Assembly (NCBI GenBank): GCA_934635045.1
Contig: CAKTZA010000008.1
Coordinates: 19,189 to 83,188 of the forward strand
Length of the DNA stretch: 64,000 nt
Direction: 5' to 3'
DNA from: an uncultured Kiritimatiellota bacterium
Lineage (GTDB): Bacteria; Verrucomicrobiota; Kiritimatiellia; RFP12; UBA1067
The translations under genes were made by a program, and so were the position numbers. Below, piece by piece: positions 30,460 through 38,068 of this stretch; within the stretch, counting starts at the first letter, position 1; every line of letters starts with the position of its first letter. The notes beneath the pieces were generated by a model. The model was not told where the DNA came from. It saw only the letters and a list, made by a program, of their open reading frames with translations, and did not search any database.

Positions 30460-33068
30460 GCGAACAGCTGATCCAGACGCCGTGCACCTTCGGCGAAAAC
30501 GGGAACTTCCTGCTTGAGCGCGAGCTCGGCACGGGCGGCATGGGCGGCGTCTACATGGGGCGCGACAAGATGCTCGACCGCCCCGTCGCCGTCAAGGTCA
30601 TGCTGAAGGAATACGGCAGCGACGCCGAGTTCGTCGAGAAGTTCAAGAAGGAGGCGCAGTCCGTCGCGCGCCTCATCCACCCGAACATCGCGCAGGTCTA
30701 CTCCTACGGCATCTGCGACGGCATGCCCTACATCGCGATGGAGCTTGCCACGGGCGGGTCGCTCTACTCGATCATGCAGGCGAACCCCGGCAAGGCGGAC
30801 GTCACGCGCGTCATCAAGATCTGCCAGCAGGTCGCCCAGGCGCTCCAGTGCGCGACCGACCAGGGCTGCGTGCACGGCGACGTCAAGCCGGAAAACATTC
30901 TCCTCGACGCGAACGGCAACGCGAAGCTCGTCGACTTCGGCCTCGCGGCGATGCAGAAGGACACGGACGAGATCTGGGGCACGCCCTACTACATCTCGCC
31001 GGAGAAGGTGAAGAAGGAGCCGATCGACTTCCGTGCCGACATGTATTCCCTCGGCGGCACGCTCTACCACGCGCTCACCGGCGTCGCGCCGTTCGAGGGC
31101 GAGGACTCCATCGCCGTCGTCAAGAAGCGCTTTCTCGGCCCGCCGAAGAAGCCGAGCGAGATCCGTCCCGACCTGACGCCCGCGATCGACGACCTCGTGA
31201 TGCGCATGCTCGCGCTCAACAAAGAAGACCGCTATCCGAGCTTCGAGGCGCTGCTGGAGGCGTTCAAGGCCGTCCTGACGACGGGCCTCACGAAGGGCGC
31301 GACGAGCACGACGACGTCCGGCACGCCCGTGAAGCGTCCAACGACCGTGGCGGGGCGGCGGACGGTGATGATGCGCGGCCGCCGCACGACGATGATGAAG
31401 CGTCCGGGCACGGTCAAGCGGAACCTCGAAAGCGGCGAGGAAGGGAACGAGGGCGCGCTCGACGAGACGGAGACGCCCGCGAAGACGGACGAAGACGACG
31501 AGGACGAGAAGGGCGGCAACCTGCTCGTCAAGGTGATCCTGTTCGTCGTCCTCGGCATCCTGCTCATCGCCGGCATCGGCGGCGGTCTCTGGTGGTTCGT
31601 CGTCTCCGACAAGAAGGCGAAGGCCGCCGAGGAGCAGCGGCAGATCGTGCAGGGCTACACGAAGGCCCGCGCCGCCGTGACGGACACCGTCGCCCACGCC
31701 GTCAAGTTCGCGGACGAGTTCGACGATTTCGCGCAGAAGGCGGTCGAGGCGTGCGAGAAGCCGACGAAGGAACTCGCGAAGCTGCTCGGCCCCGAACACG
31801 CGAAGCTGCTGAAGCCCGAACCGACGAAGGAGCTTCTGGACGCGATTGCCGCGACGAACGACACGCCGAAGGCCGAAGCCCCGGCGACGCCGGCTCCGGC
31901 GGCGACCAACGCCGCGCCCGCCGCTGCCGCGCCGGCCGCGACGAATGCGGCCCCGGCGAAGGCCGAGGCGAAGCCGGCGGCGGACAAGAAGGATGCAAAG
32001 GGCGCGAAAGGAAAGACCGCTGCGAAAGGTAAGGACGCCCCCGCCGCGAAACCGGCCGAGGCGAAGCCCGCCGAACCGCCGCCGCCCGCCGTCGTTTCGA
32101 TGCGCGAACTCTGGGAGCGCGCCTACGGCTGCCAGGCGAGCGCCGTGCGCATCCGCCACGCCGTGCGCCAGCTCGTGAAGAAGGGCGCGGAGGGCGATGC
32201 GCTCGTCGAGCAGACGGAGGAGAACGCCCGCGCGCTCGGCAGGCTCTCCGTTGTCCTCGCCGAGATGCTGGACCAGATCAAGACGTCGAAGGACGTCGAG
32301 AACGTCCGCAAGGGCATCACCTACATCAAGTCGCGCGGCGACAAGCTCGTTGAGCAGACCGCGAAGCGCCTGCGCCTCGAGAAAATTCAGAAAGAACGCG
32401 ACCTTAAGAACGCAGAAGCCGCCGCCGCCGAGAAGGCGCGGCAGGAGAAGCTCGCCGCCGAACGCCAGGCGAAGATTGACGCGGAGACCCAGGCGGCGGC
32501 GGAGAAGTTCGAGACGATCGCCGCGCAGGGCTCCCTGCGCCAGCTCGACTGGAAGAACGCGCTGCGCCAGCTGGAGACCCTCAAGGCCGACCTGAAGACG
32601 CCGGAGGGCCAGCACGCGGCGGACATCCAGATCCGCAAGGTCAACGACATGAAGAAGATGCAGGAGGTCTTCGTCAAGAGCATGGGCGGCTACGTCTTTC
32701 GCGGCAAGCTCAAGGGCGCGAAGGTCGTCTCCGTCAACGAGCGTGAGATGAACCTCGACCGTGGCAAGGCGAAGGCGCGCATACCGTGGCACAAGTTCTA
32801 CAAGGACTACCCCGGCAACCTGAACGAGCTCATCAACCACTTCGTCATTCGCGGACGCGACAACGCCAAGCCGAGGCTCAACCTGAAGGACTGGGCGGAC
32901 GCGATGACGGGCGCGGCGCTCACGATGCAGATCGTCTGCTCGGAGGTGAACGGCGCGGTCGAGAAGGGCGAGCAGCTCGCGAAGAAGGCCGTGGAGGAGT
33001 TCCCGGAATACGCAAAGACCGCGAAGGAGATCTTCCCGGAGATCGAGTTCGGCGAGTCGGCGGAGTAA
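30456..33068 (+). CDS. Membrane-anchored PknB-like serine/threonine kinase
   Basis: 870 residues. Cytoplasmic kinase domain about 17-275: Gly loop GTGGMGGVY (25-33), Lys47 in VAVKV, catalytic loop HGDVKPEN (140-147), DFG (160-162) and GTPYYISPE activation segment. The catalytic loop has HGD, not HRD, so it is a non-RD kinase. A basic and acidic linker leads to one membrane helix (about 355-383), then an Ala/Pro/Lys-rich low-complexity stretch (about 460-545), coiled-coil helices (about 610-700) and a small C-terminal domain. It probably senses an extracytoplasmic signal. ATG 30456 overlaps the lepB stop, so the two are coupled. Confidence 0.88.
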   Translation: MSEQLIQTPCTFGENGNFLLERELGTGGMGGVYMGRDKMLDRPVAVKVMLKEYGSDAEFVEKFKKEAQSVARLIHPNIAQVYSYGICDGMPYIAMELATGGSLYSIMQANPGKADVTRVIKICQQVAQALQCATDQGCVHGDVKPENILLDANGNAKLVDFGLAAMQKDTDEIWGTPYYISPEKVKKEPIDFRADMYSLGGTLYHALTGVAPFEGEDSIAVVKKRFLGPPKKPSEIRPDLTPAIDDLVMRMLALNKEDRYPSFEALLEAFKAVLTTGLTKGATSTTTSGTPVKRPTTVAGRRTVMMRGRRTTMMKRPGTVKRNLESGEEGNEGALDETETPAKTDEDDEDEKGGNLLVKVILFVVLGILLIAGIGGGLWWFVVSDKKAKAAEEQRQIVQGYTKARAAVTDTVAHAVKFADEFDDFAQKAVEACEKPTKELAKLLGPEHAKLLKPEPTKELLDAIAATNDTPKAEAPATPAPAATNAAPAAAAPAATNAAPAKAEAKPAADKKDAKGAKGKTAAKGKDAPAAKPAEAKPAEPPPPAVVSMRELWERAYGCQASAVRIRHAVRQLVKKGAEGDALVEQTEENARALGRLSVVLAEMLDQIKTSKDVENVRKGITYIKSRGDKLVEQTAKRLRLEKIQKERDLKNAEAAAAEKARQEKLAAERQAKIDAETQAAAEKFETIAAQGSLRQLDWKNALRQLETLKADLKTPEGQHAADIQIRKVNDMKKMQEVFVKSMGGYVFRGKLKGAKVVSVNEREMNLDRGKAKARIPWHKFYKDYPGNLNELINHFVIRGRDNAKPRLNLKDWADAMTGAALTMQIVCSEVNGAVEKGEQLAKKAVEEFPEYAKTAKEIFPEIEFGESAE

Positions 33069-33084
33069 GACGCAGGGTTGCTTT

Positions 33085-33179
33085 CGCTGAACACGGAGGG
33101 CTCGAAGGAACGGGGGCACGGAGAACCTTTGATAAAACATCTCCGTGTCTCTCCCTCTCCGTCACCTCCGCGTTAAGCG
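33085..33179 (+). repeat. CACGGAG-type inverted repeat between the kinase and aminotransferase genes
   Basis: CGCTGAACACGGAGG (33085-33099) is matched by an inverted CCTCCGCGTTAAGCG. A second pair, GCACGGAGA and TCTCCGTGTC, lies inside. It is related to the hairpins at 40612, 47601 and 52534. Confidence 0.75.
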
Positions 33180-33208
33180 CCGCAGGCTTTACAAAACAAA
33201 AGGCAGAT

Positions 33209-34423
33209 ATGCAAACAGTCACCAATGAAATCGCCCGCGCGATGGCGGGTTCCAGCTTCATCCGCAAGATGTTCGAGAAGGGCCTCGAGCTGAAGCGCCA
33301 GTTCGGCGCGGACGCCGTGTGCGACTTCTCGCTCGGCAACCCCGACGTGCCGCCGCCGCCCCGGACGCGCGACGAGCTGATCCGCCTTGCGGACGCCGCC
33401 GTGCAGCCGCTCGGCCTCGGCTACTGTCCGAACGCCGGCATCCCGTCCGTCCGCGAGACGATGGCCGGCTTCCTCTCGCGCCAGCAGGAGACGCCCGTCG
33501 CGGCGAAGGACGTCGTCATGACCGTCGGCGCGGCCGGCGCGATGGTGAGCTTCTTCCGTGCGGTCGTCGAGCCGGGCGACGAGATCATCACGCCCGCGCC
33601 CTACTTCGTCGAGTACGGCTCCTACAGCGGACACTTCGGCGGCGTTCTCAAGACCGTGCCGTCCCTCCCGCCGGACTTCATGCCCGACGTGAAGGGACTC
33701 GCGGCGGCGATCACGCCAAAGACGCGCGCGATTATCGTCAACTCGCCCAACAACCCGACGGGCTGCATCTATCCGCGCGAAGTCCTGATGGAGATTGCGG
33801 CGCTCGTCGACGCGGAGAACGCGCGGCGCGACGCGCAGCCGGAGGCGCGTCCGCTCTTTCTCCTCTCGGACGAGCCGTATCGCGCGTTCGCTTTCGACGG
33901 CGCGACGGTGCCGGCGATCCTTCCGCTCACGAAATGGGCGTGCGTGCTCGGCTCGTTCTCGAAGACGCTCTCGCTCGCGGGCGAGCGCATCGGCTATTTT
34001 GTCGCGAACCCCGCGATGCCCGGACAGGCCGCGCTCATGCAGGCCGTCACGCTCACGAACCGGACGCTCGGCTACGTGAACGCGCCGGTGATCGGCCAGC
34101 GGCTCGCCGCCGCGCTCGTGAACGAGACGGTCGACCTCGCGGTCTACGACCGCCGGCGCAAGCTGATGGCGAAGGTGCTGACGGAGGCCGGGGTGGAGTT
34201 CGCGCTGCCGAAGGGGGCGTTCTACTTCTTCGCGAAGAGCCCGGTCGCGGACGACGTCGCGTTCGTCGACGCGCTCGTGAAGGAGCGCATCCTCGTCGTG
34301 CCGGGCAGCGGCTTCGGCTTTGCGGGCTACGTGCGCATCTGCTGCAGCGTCGACGAGGCGATCATCGCCCGCAGCGCCGAGGGCTTCAGGCGCGCTGTGC
34401 AGTCGTTCCGCGTTCTGGGGTGA
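33209..34423 (+). CDS. Class I PLP-dependent aminotransferase
   Basis: 404 residues, fold type I. The PLP lysine is Lys252 in GSFSKTLSLAGERIGY. IVNSPNNPTG (176-185) and SDEPYRAFAF (220-229) are classic cofactor-contact motifs. The closest type is aspartate/alanine-type or LL-DAP-like aminotransferases of anaerobes (DFSLGNPDVPPP at the N-terminus). The amino acid substrate cannot be set from sequence alone. ATG 33209 has only weak AAGGCAG upstream. The HAD gene's GTG overlaps its stop. Confidence 0.88.
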   Translation: MQTVTNEIARAMAGSSFIRKMFEKGLELKRQFGADAVCDFSLGNPDVPPPPRTRDELIRLADAAVQPLGLGYCPNAGIPSVRETMAGFLSRQQETPVAAKDVVMTVGAAGAMVSFFRAVVEPGDEIITPAPYFVEYGSYSGHFGGVLKTVPSLPPDFMPDVKGLAAAITPKTRAIIVNSPNNPTGCIYPREVLMEIAALVDAENARRDAQPEARPLFLLSDEPYRAFAFDGATVPAILPLTKWACVLGSFSKTLSLAGERIGYFVANPAMPGQAALMQAVTLTNRTLGYVNAPVIGQRLAAALVNETVDLAVYDRRRKLMAKVLTEAGVEFALPKGAFYFFAKSPVADDVAFVDALVKERILVVPGSGFGFAGYVRICCSVDEAIIARSAEGFRRAVQSFRVLG

Positions 34424-35085
34424 GACGGGCTGCCTCGTCTCCGTCGGCCTTGCCGTACATTCTCTGGGACTGGAACGGGACGCTCCTGGACGACACCGAT
34501 GCGGCCATCGGCGCGTTAAATGCCGTGCTGCGGCGGCGGGGGCTGCCCGCCATCGGTCGCGTGTGGTATCGAGAGCACTTCGCCTTTCCCGTCAAGCCCG
34601 TCTATGCGGCGTGTGGCGTCGACCTTGCGCAGGAGGACTGGGCGGCGCTTGCGCAGGAGTACCATGACGCCTACGCGGCGTTGCCGAAACGGCTGAACGC
34701 CGAGACGCGGACGGCCCTGCTGCGCGTCAAGGCCAGTGGCGGCGGACAGTCCATCATCTCGGCCCTGCGGCAGGATCTCCTCGACGCGGCGGTGGACGGC
34801 GAAGGCCTGCGCGGCTTCTTCGATTTCGTCTATGGCGTTGACAATCTCGACGGCGCGTCGAAGCTCGTCCGCGCACGCGCGCTGCTGGCACGGCTGCCGG
34901 CACACGCAACGGCGCGGGGCGTCACGCTGATCGGCGACGCGCTCCATGACAAGGAGGTCGCCGCAGCGCTGGGCATCGGCTGCGTCCTGTGCGCGCAGGG
35001 CGGCCATTCCGCCGCGCGTCTCCGCGCCGTCGCCCCGACGGGCGAGACGCTGCTGGCGGCCCTGGCCCTTGCCGGCGGACGCTAA
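34420..35085 (+). CDS. HAD-superfamily phosphatase, phosphoglycolate phosphatase-like
   Basis: 221 residues. Motif I is DWNGTLLDD, with the usual second Asp position held by Asn, as is common in one phosphoglycolate-phosphatase-like HAD branch. The C-terminal motif IV region TLIGDALHDKEVAAALGIGCVLCAQGGHS carries the metal-binding Asp residues. The alpha-helical cap lies between. GTG 34420 overlaps the aminotransferase stop (GTGA); the frame upstream is a shadow of that gene. Physiological substrate unknown. Confidence 0.82.
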   Translation: MRRAASSPSALPYILWDWNGTLLDDTDAAIGALNAVLRRRGLPAIGRVWYREHFAFPVKPVYAACGVDLAQEDWAALAQEYHDAYAALPKRLNAETRTALLRVKASGGGQSIISALRQDLLDAAVDGEGLRGFFDFVYGVDNLDGASKLVRARALLARLPAHATARGVTLIGDALHDKEVAAALGIGCVLCAQGGHSAARLRAVAPTGETLLAALALAGGR

Positions 35086-35119
35086 CCAAATGGCATGACG
35101 GCGCATCAAACTCCATATA

Positions 35120-35710
35120 ATGGATATCTGGACAGAGATCGCCCGAGACCGCGAGCGCGGCGCCCGTCGGCTGGTGGCCGAGTATGGCGACCGCCTGCTG
35201 ACGGCGGCGTTCCAGATGACGCAGAACCGGGCGGACGCCGAAGACCTCGTCTTCCGCACGTTTGCCCAGGTCGTCTCGAAGATCGACACCTATGCCGGGC
35301 GCAGTCCGTTCTTCACGTGGGTCTACCGCATTCTCCTCAACTTCCGCCGGATGGACTTGCGGAAGAAAGGCGCGAACGCGCTGGTCTTGACGGACGAGCT
35401 GCCGGAGGACGCGGATCCGACGCCCGATCCGGCGGAAGCCCTGGCGATCCGGGCCTCCGCCGCCGAGGTGCGCGCCGCCGTGGCGGAACTGCCGGAGACG
35501 TTGCGCACGGCGGTCGTCCTGCGCTATTTCGAGGAGATGGACGTCGCGCAGGTGGCGGACGTCCTGGAGATTTCCGTGAGCGCGGCGAAGGTGCGGCTCT
35601 TTGCCGCGCGTCGGCGGCTGGCGAAACGGCTGGTGCTAACCGACTTCAGGAAATGTGCATCTAACGCAGATGGTGAAGGAAACAGACAGATTGGGCGAAC
35701 GCATCCGTGA
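35120..35710 (+). CDS. ECF-type RNA polymerase sigma factor
   Basis: 196 residues. Region 2 (about 20-90) contains MTQNRADAEDLVFRTFAQVVSKIDTY and the -10-recognition helix near FTWVYRILLNFRR; region 4 (about 118-172) has ELPETLRTAVVLRYFEEMDVAQVADVLEISVSAAKVRLFAAR, a good HTH. It is followed by an overlapping anti-sigma-like gene and two secreted proteins, a usual arrangement for cell-envelope stress control. A TATAAT at 35116-35121 overlaps its own start codon, so its true promoter is elsewhere, or the start is downstream. Confidence 0.85.
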   Translation: MDIWTEIARDRERGARRLVAEYGDRLLTAAFQMTQNRADAEDLVFRTFAQVVSKIDTYAGRSPFFTWVYRILLNFRRMDLRKKGANALVLTDELPEDADPTPDPAEALAIRASAAEVRAAVAELPETLRTAVVLRYFEEMDVAQVADVLEISVSAAKVRLFAARRRLAKRLVLTDFRKCASNADGEGNRQIGRTHP

Positions 35711-36626
35711 CGCGCTGCGAGATCCGGCGGCGGCGTTGCACGTGTCCGACGACTTCACACGGCGGCTTGACGCGGCGGTGCGTCCGGCGACGGGCGTGAT
35801 GCGGCTTCGCCTGTCGCGTGGGGCGAAGGTCGCGGCGGCGGTCGCGCTCATGGCGAGTTTCGCCGGCCTTGCCGCGTGGGTCGGCGTGGCGGTCCTCGGG
35901 CCCGCGCCCGGAGGCGACGCGGCGGCCGTGCCCGCCGACCGGGAGACGGAGGCGATTTCACGACAAGGAGAGAACACGATGATCGCGAGGAAGATGGCCA
36001 CCCTCGTCGGGGCGGCGATGGTCTCGGTCGCGGTGCCGGCGGAGGAACTGACGAGCGAGCCGACGTTCGTCTTCCTGCGCCCGGAGACGAGTTCCTTCTG
36101 GAACACGGCGACCAACAGCACGATGACGGTGCCGATCGACTACCCGCGCGGCGCCCGGGCGGCGACGCTGTCCGTGCGCGGGCTTGGCTACGAGCAGACG
36201 TACGCGGGCATCACGGAGGCAACCTTCACGTTCGAGCTGCCGGCGCCGACCTCGCCCGAGACGGAGAACGTCTACGACCTGACGCTCGCGTTCGACGACG
36301 CGGCGGCGACGGTGCGCACGGCGAAGCTCGGCCTCGTTCAGGGGCTCTCCCCGGACGCGGAGGGGACGACGCGCTGCCTCGCGCCCGCGACGGCGAAGGT
36401 CTGGCGGCGGGCGAAGGGGCGCGCGGTGCTGCCGATCCCCTACGGCACGACCTCGTTCACGGTGAACGGCGTCGAGACGGACACGGGGCTTGACGGCGCG
36501 CAAGGCTGGTTCGCGATCGGCGGAATCGGCCCGGAAGAGAACGTCTCGCTCTCCCTCATGGCCGGCGGCGTGGAATATGCGGCGTCGCTCCTGGGCGGCG
36601 GCGGGCTGATGATGATCTTCAGGTAA
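35670..36626 (+). CDS. Anti-sigma-like membrane protein apparently fused to a secreted protein
   Basis: One uninterrupted 318-codon frame that looks like two genes. Part 1 (about residues 1-103): cytoplasmic helix with RIRDALRDPAAALHVSDDFTRRL, then a membrane helix (about 52-78), the size and topology of a small anti-sigma factor, overlapping the sigma gene by 41 nt. Part 2 starts at Met104 (35979) with its own signal peptide MIARKMATLVGAAMVSVAVPAEE and a secreted, beta-rich domain ending GGGGLMMIFR. A strong AAGGAG Shine-Dalgarno precedes that Met. Either a stop codon was lost and the two are fused, or the second gene is internally initiated. GTG 35655 is an alternative start. Confidence 0.6.
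   Translation: MVKETDRLGERIRDALRDPAAALHVSDDFTRRLDAAVRPATGVMRLRLSRGAKVAAAVALMASFAGLAAWVGVAVLGPAPGGDAAAVPADRETEAISRQGENTMIARKMATLVGAAMVSVAVPAEELTSEPTFVFLRPETSSFWNTATNSTMTVPIDYPRGARAATLSVRGLGYEQTYAGITEATFTFELPAPTSPETENVYDLTLAFDDAAATVRTAKLGLVQGLSPDAEGTTRCLAPATAKVWRRAKGRAVLPIPYGTTSFTVNGVETDTGLDGAQGWFAIGGIGPEENVSLSLMAGGVEYAASLLGGGGLMMIFR
35965..35981 (+). promoter_or_regulatory. Internal Shine-Dalgarno and start codon within the fused frame
   Basis: AAGGAG (35965-35970), 8 nt, ATG (35979-35981), in frame with the upstream anti-sigma-like part and followed by a signal-peptide sequence. This marks a likely second translation start giving a 215-residue secreted protein. Confidence 0.65.
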
Positions 36627-36645
36627 CTCCAGAAAGGACATGCAA

Positions 36646-38046
36646 ATGAAGGGAAGACGCAACATGTTGACGCTCCTGGCCGCCGTCGCGCTGACGGCCC
36701 AGGGCGCGAAGATCGAGCAGGTCATCGTCCGCCAGCAGTGGCCGTGGTCGACGGACGTCAAGGTCGAGTACCGGCTCACGGGGGTGACGGCGCCGGTGGA
36801 CATCGCCGTCACGACGTACAACGGCGACGCGGAGCTGCCGCTGCCCGCCTCGGCCGTCGTCGGCGACCTCTACGGCATCGACGCGGACGGCGTCGGGCAG
36901 TTCGTGATCGACCCGGTTGCCGCGTTCGGCACGGCGAAGGTCGCGCTCGCGAACTTCAAGGTGAAACTCTCGGTCTCCGCCTCGGCGGCGAACGTCGGCG
37001 AGGTCCTCTACAAGATCTTCGACCTGACGGACGGCTCCTGCCGGGACGTGACGCGCGCCGATTTCCTGAACGGCAAGATGGGCACCTACGAGACGAGCTA
37101 TTCCGCCTTTGGCGAAGGCTTTACAACGCCGCTGAGCGATGTTCTCGTCTGGACGGGCGTGACGAACAACCCCGCCTACAAGACGACGCATCTCGTCATG
37201 CGCAAGATTCCCGCCGGCGACGTGGTTTGGGTGTGCGGTGACGCGGAAGGGACAAAGAGCAATCGCGGCCATCTGCGCGACCGCCAGTACGTCAAGCTCA
37301 CGCAGGACTACTATGTCGGCGTCTTTGAGATGACGGCCTGCCAGTACGGCACGATTTTTGACGGGAGCTTCACCGGCGATGGTGACGGCACGGATCCGAA
37401 GACCGATGTTCAGCGGTTTGTCATCCATGGCAATCCCATCGGCCCCGGACGCGGCGTCGTGACGGGCGAATTCATCGCGTGGCCGACGAACTCCTATCTC
37501 CGAGACGTCATGGCCGACTCGTTTCTGGACAAGCTCCGCAAGAAGACGTCTGTCGAGTTCGACCTTCCGACGGCGGCGGAATGGCAGTTCGCCTGCCGTG
37601 CGGGTTCCGACACGCCGCTCTATAGCGGAAAGGATCAGGGCGAGCGCAACGTGAGCGAGATCGCCTGGTACAACTCGAACGCCGGAGACGCTTCGCACGT
37701 GGTGGGCTGCAAGCCGCCGAACGCCTACGGCCTCTATGACATGCTGGGCAACGTCGCCGAATACGTTCACAACGCCGACACAATTCACGGCAGTCCGACG
37801 GGCAGCGGAACGGCGGACGATCCCTTTGTCGATCCGGTCGGCTCGAGCGATGCGGAAGCCATTTACAATTCGGGCACGCACAACCAATGGTACATGGGCG
37901 GATCGTGGAAAGAGGATTCGGGAACGTGGCAGGATGTCCGTCAGGCCGGTGCCGTAGGCTGGTACAAGTGGAATCAGGCGGCCAAGCCGTTCATCGGCTT
38001 CCGCGTGGTCTGCCCGGCGGCTTCTGCGCAGTGGGCGCAACACTGA
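36646..38046 (+). CDS. Secreted protein with a formylglycine-generating-enzyme (SUMF1) domain
   Basis: 466 residues. Signal peptide (about 1-20). An N-terminal beta domain (about 20-150) of unknown type precedes a SUMF1/FGE-sulfatase fold (about 175-465): YYVGVFEMTACQYG, FDLPTAAEWQFACRAGSDTPLY, GLYDMLGNVAEYVHN, and C-terminal FIGFRVVCP. Relatives act on sulfatases, or are Fe- or Cu-dependent, or non-catalytic surface proteins. The FGE copper-binding Cys pair is not evident here, so enzymatic activity is doubtful. ATG 36646 has AGAAAGGA at 7 nt; ATG 36640 is too close to it. It shares the sigma-factor operon. Confidence 0.78.
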   Translation: MKGRRNMLTLLAAVALTAQGAKIEQVIVRQQWPWSTDVKVEYRLTGVTAPVDIAVTTYNGDAELPLPASAVVGDLYGIDADGVGQFVIDPVAAFGTAKVALANFKVKLSVSASAANVGEVLYKIFDLTDGSCRDVTRADFLNGKMGTYETSYSAFGEGFTTPLSDVLVWTGVTNNPAYKTTHLVMRKIPAGDVVWVCGDAEGTKSNRGHLRDRQYVKLTQDYYVGVFEMTACQYGTIFDGSFTGDGDGTDPKTDVQRFVIHGNPIGPGRGVVTGEFIAWPTNSYLRDVMADSFLDKLRKKTSVEFDLPTAAEWQFACRAGSDTPLYSGKDQGERNVSEIAWYNSNAGDASHVVGCKPPNAYGLYDMLGNVAEYVHNADTIHGSPTGSGTADDPFVDPVGSSDAEAIYNSGTHNQWYMGGSWKEDSGTWQDVRQAGAVGWYKWNQAAKPFIGFRVVCPAASAQWAQH

Positions 38047-38068
38047 TCGCGATTCGTGGATTCGTTAA

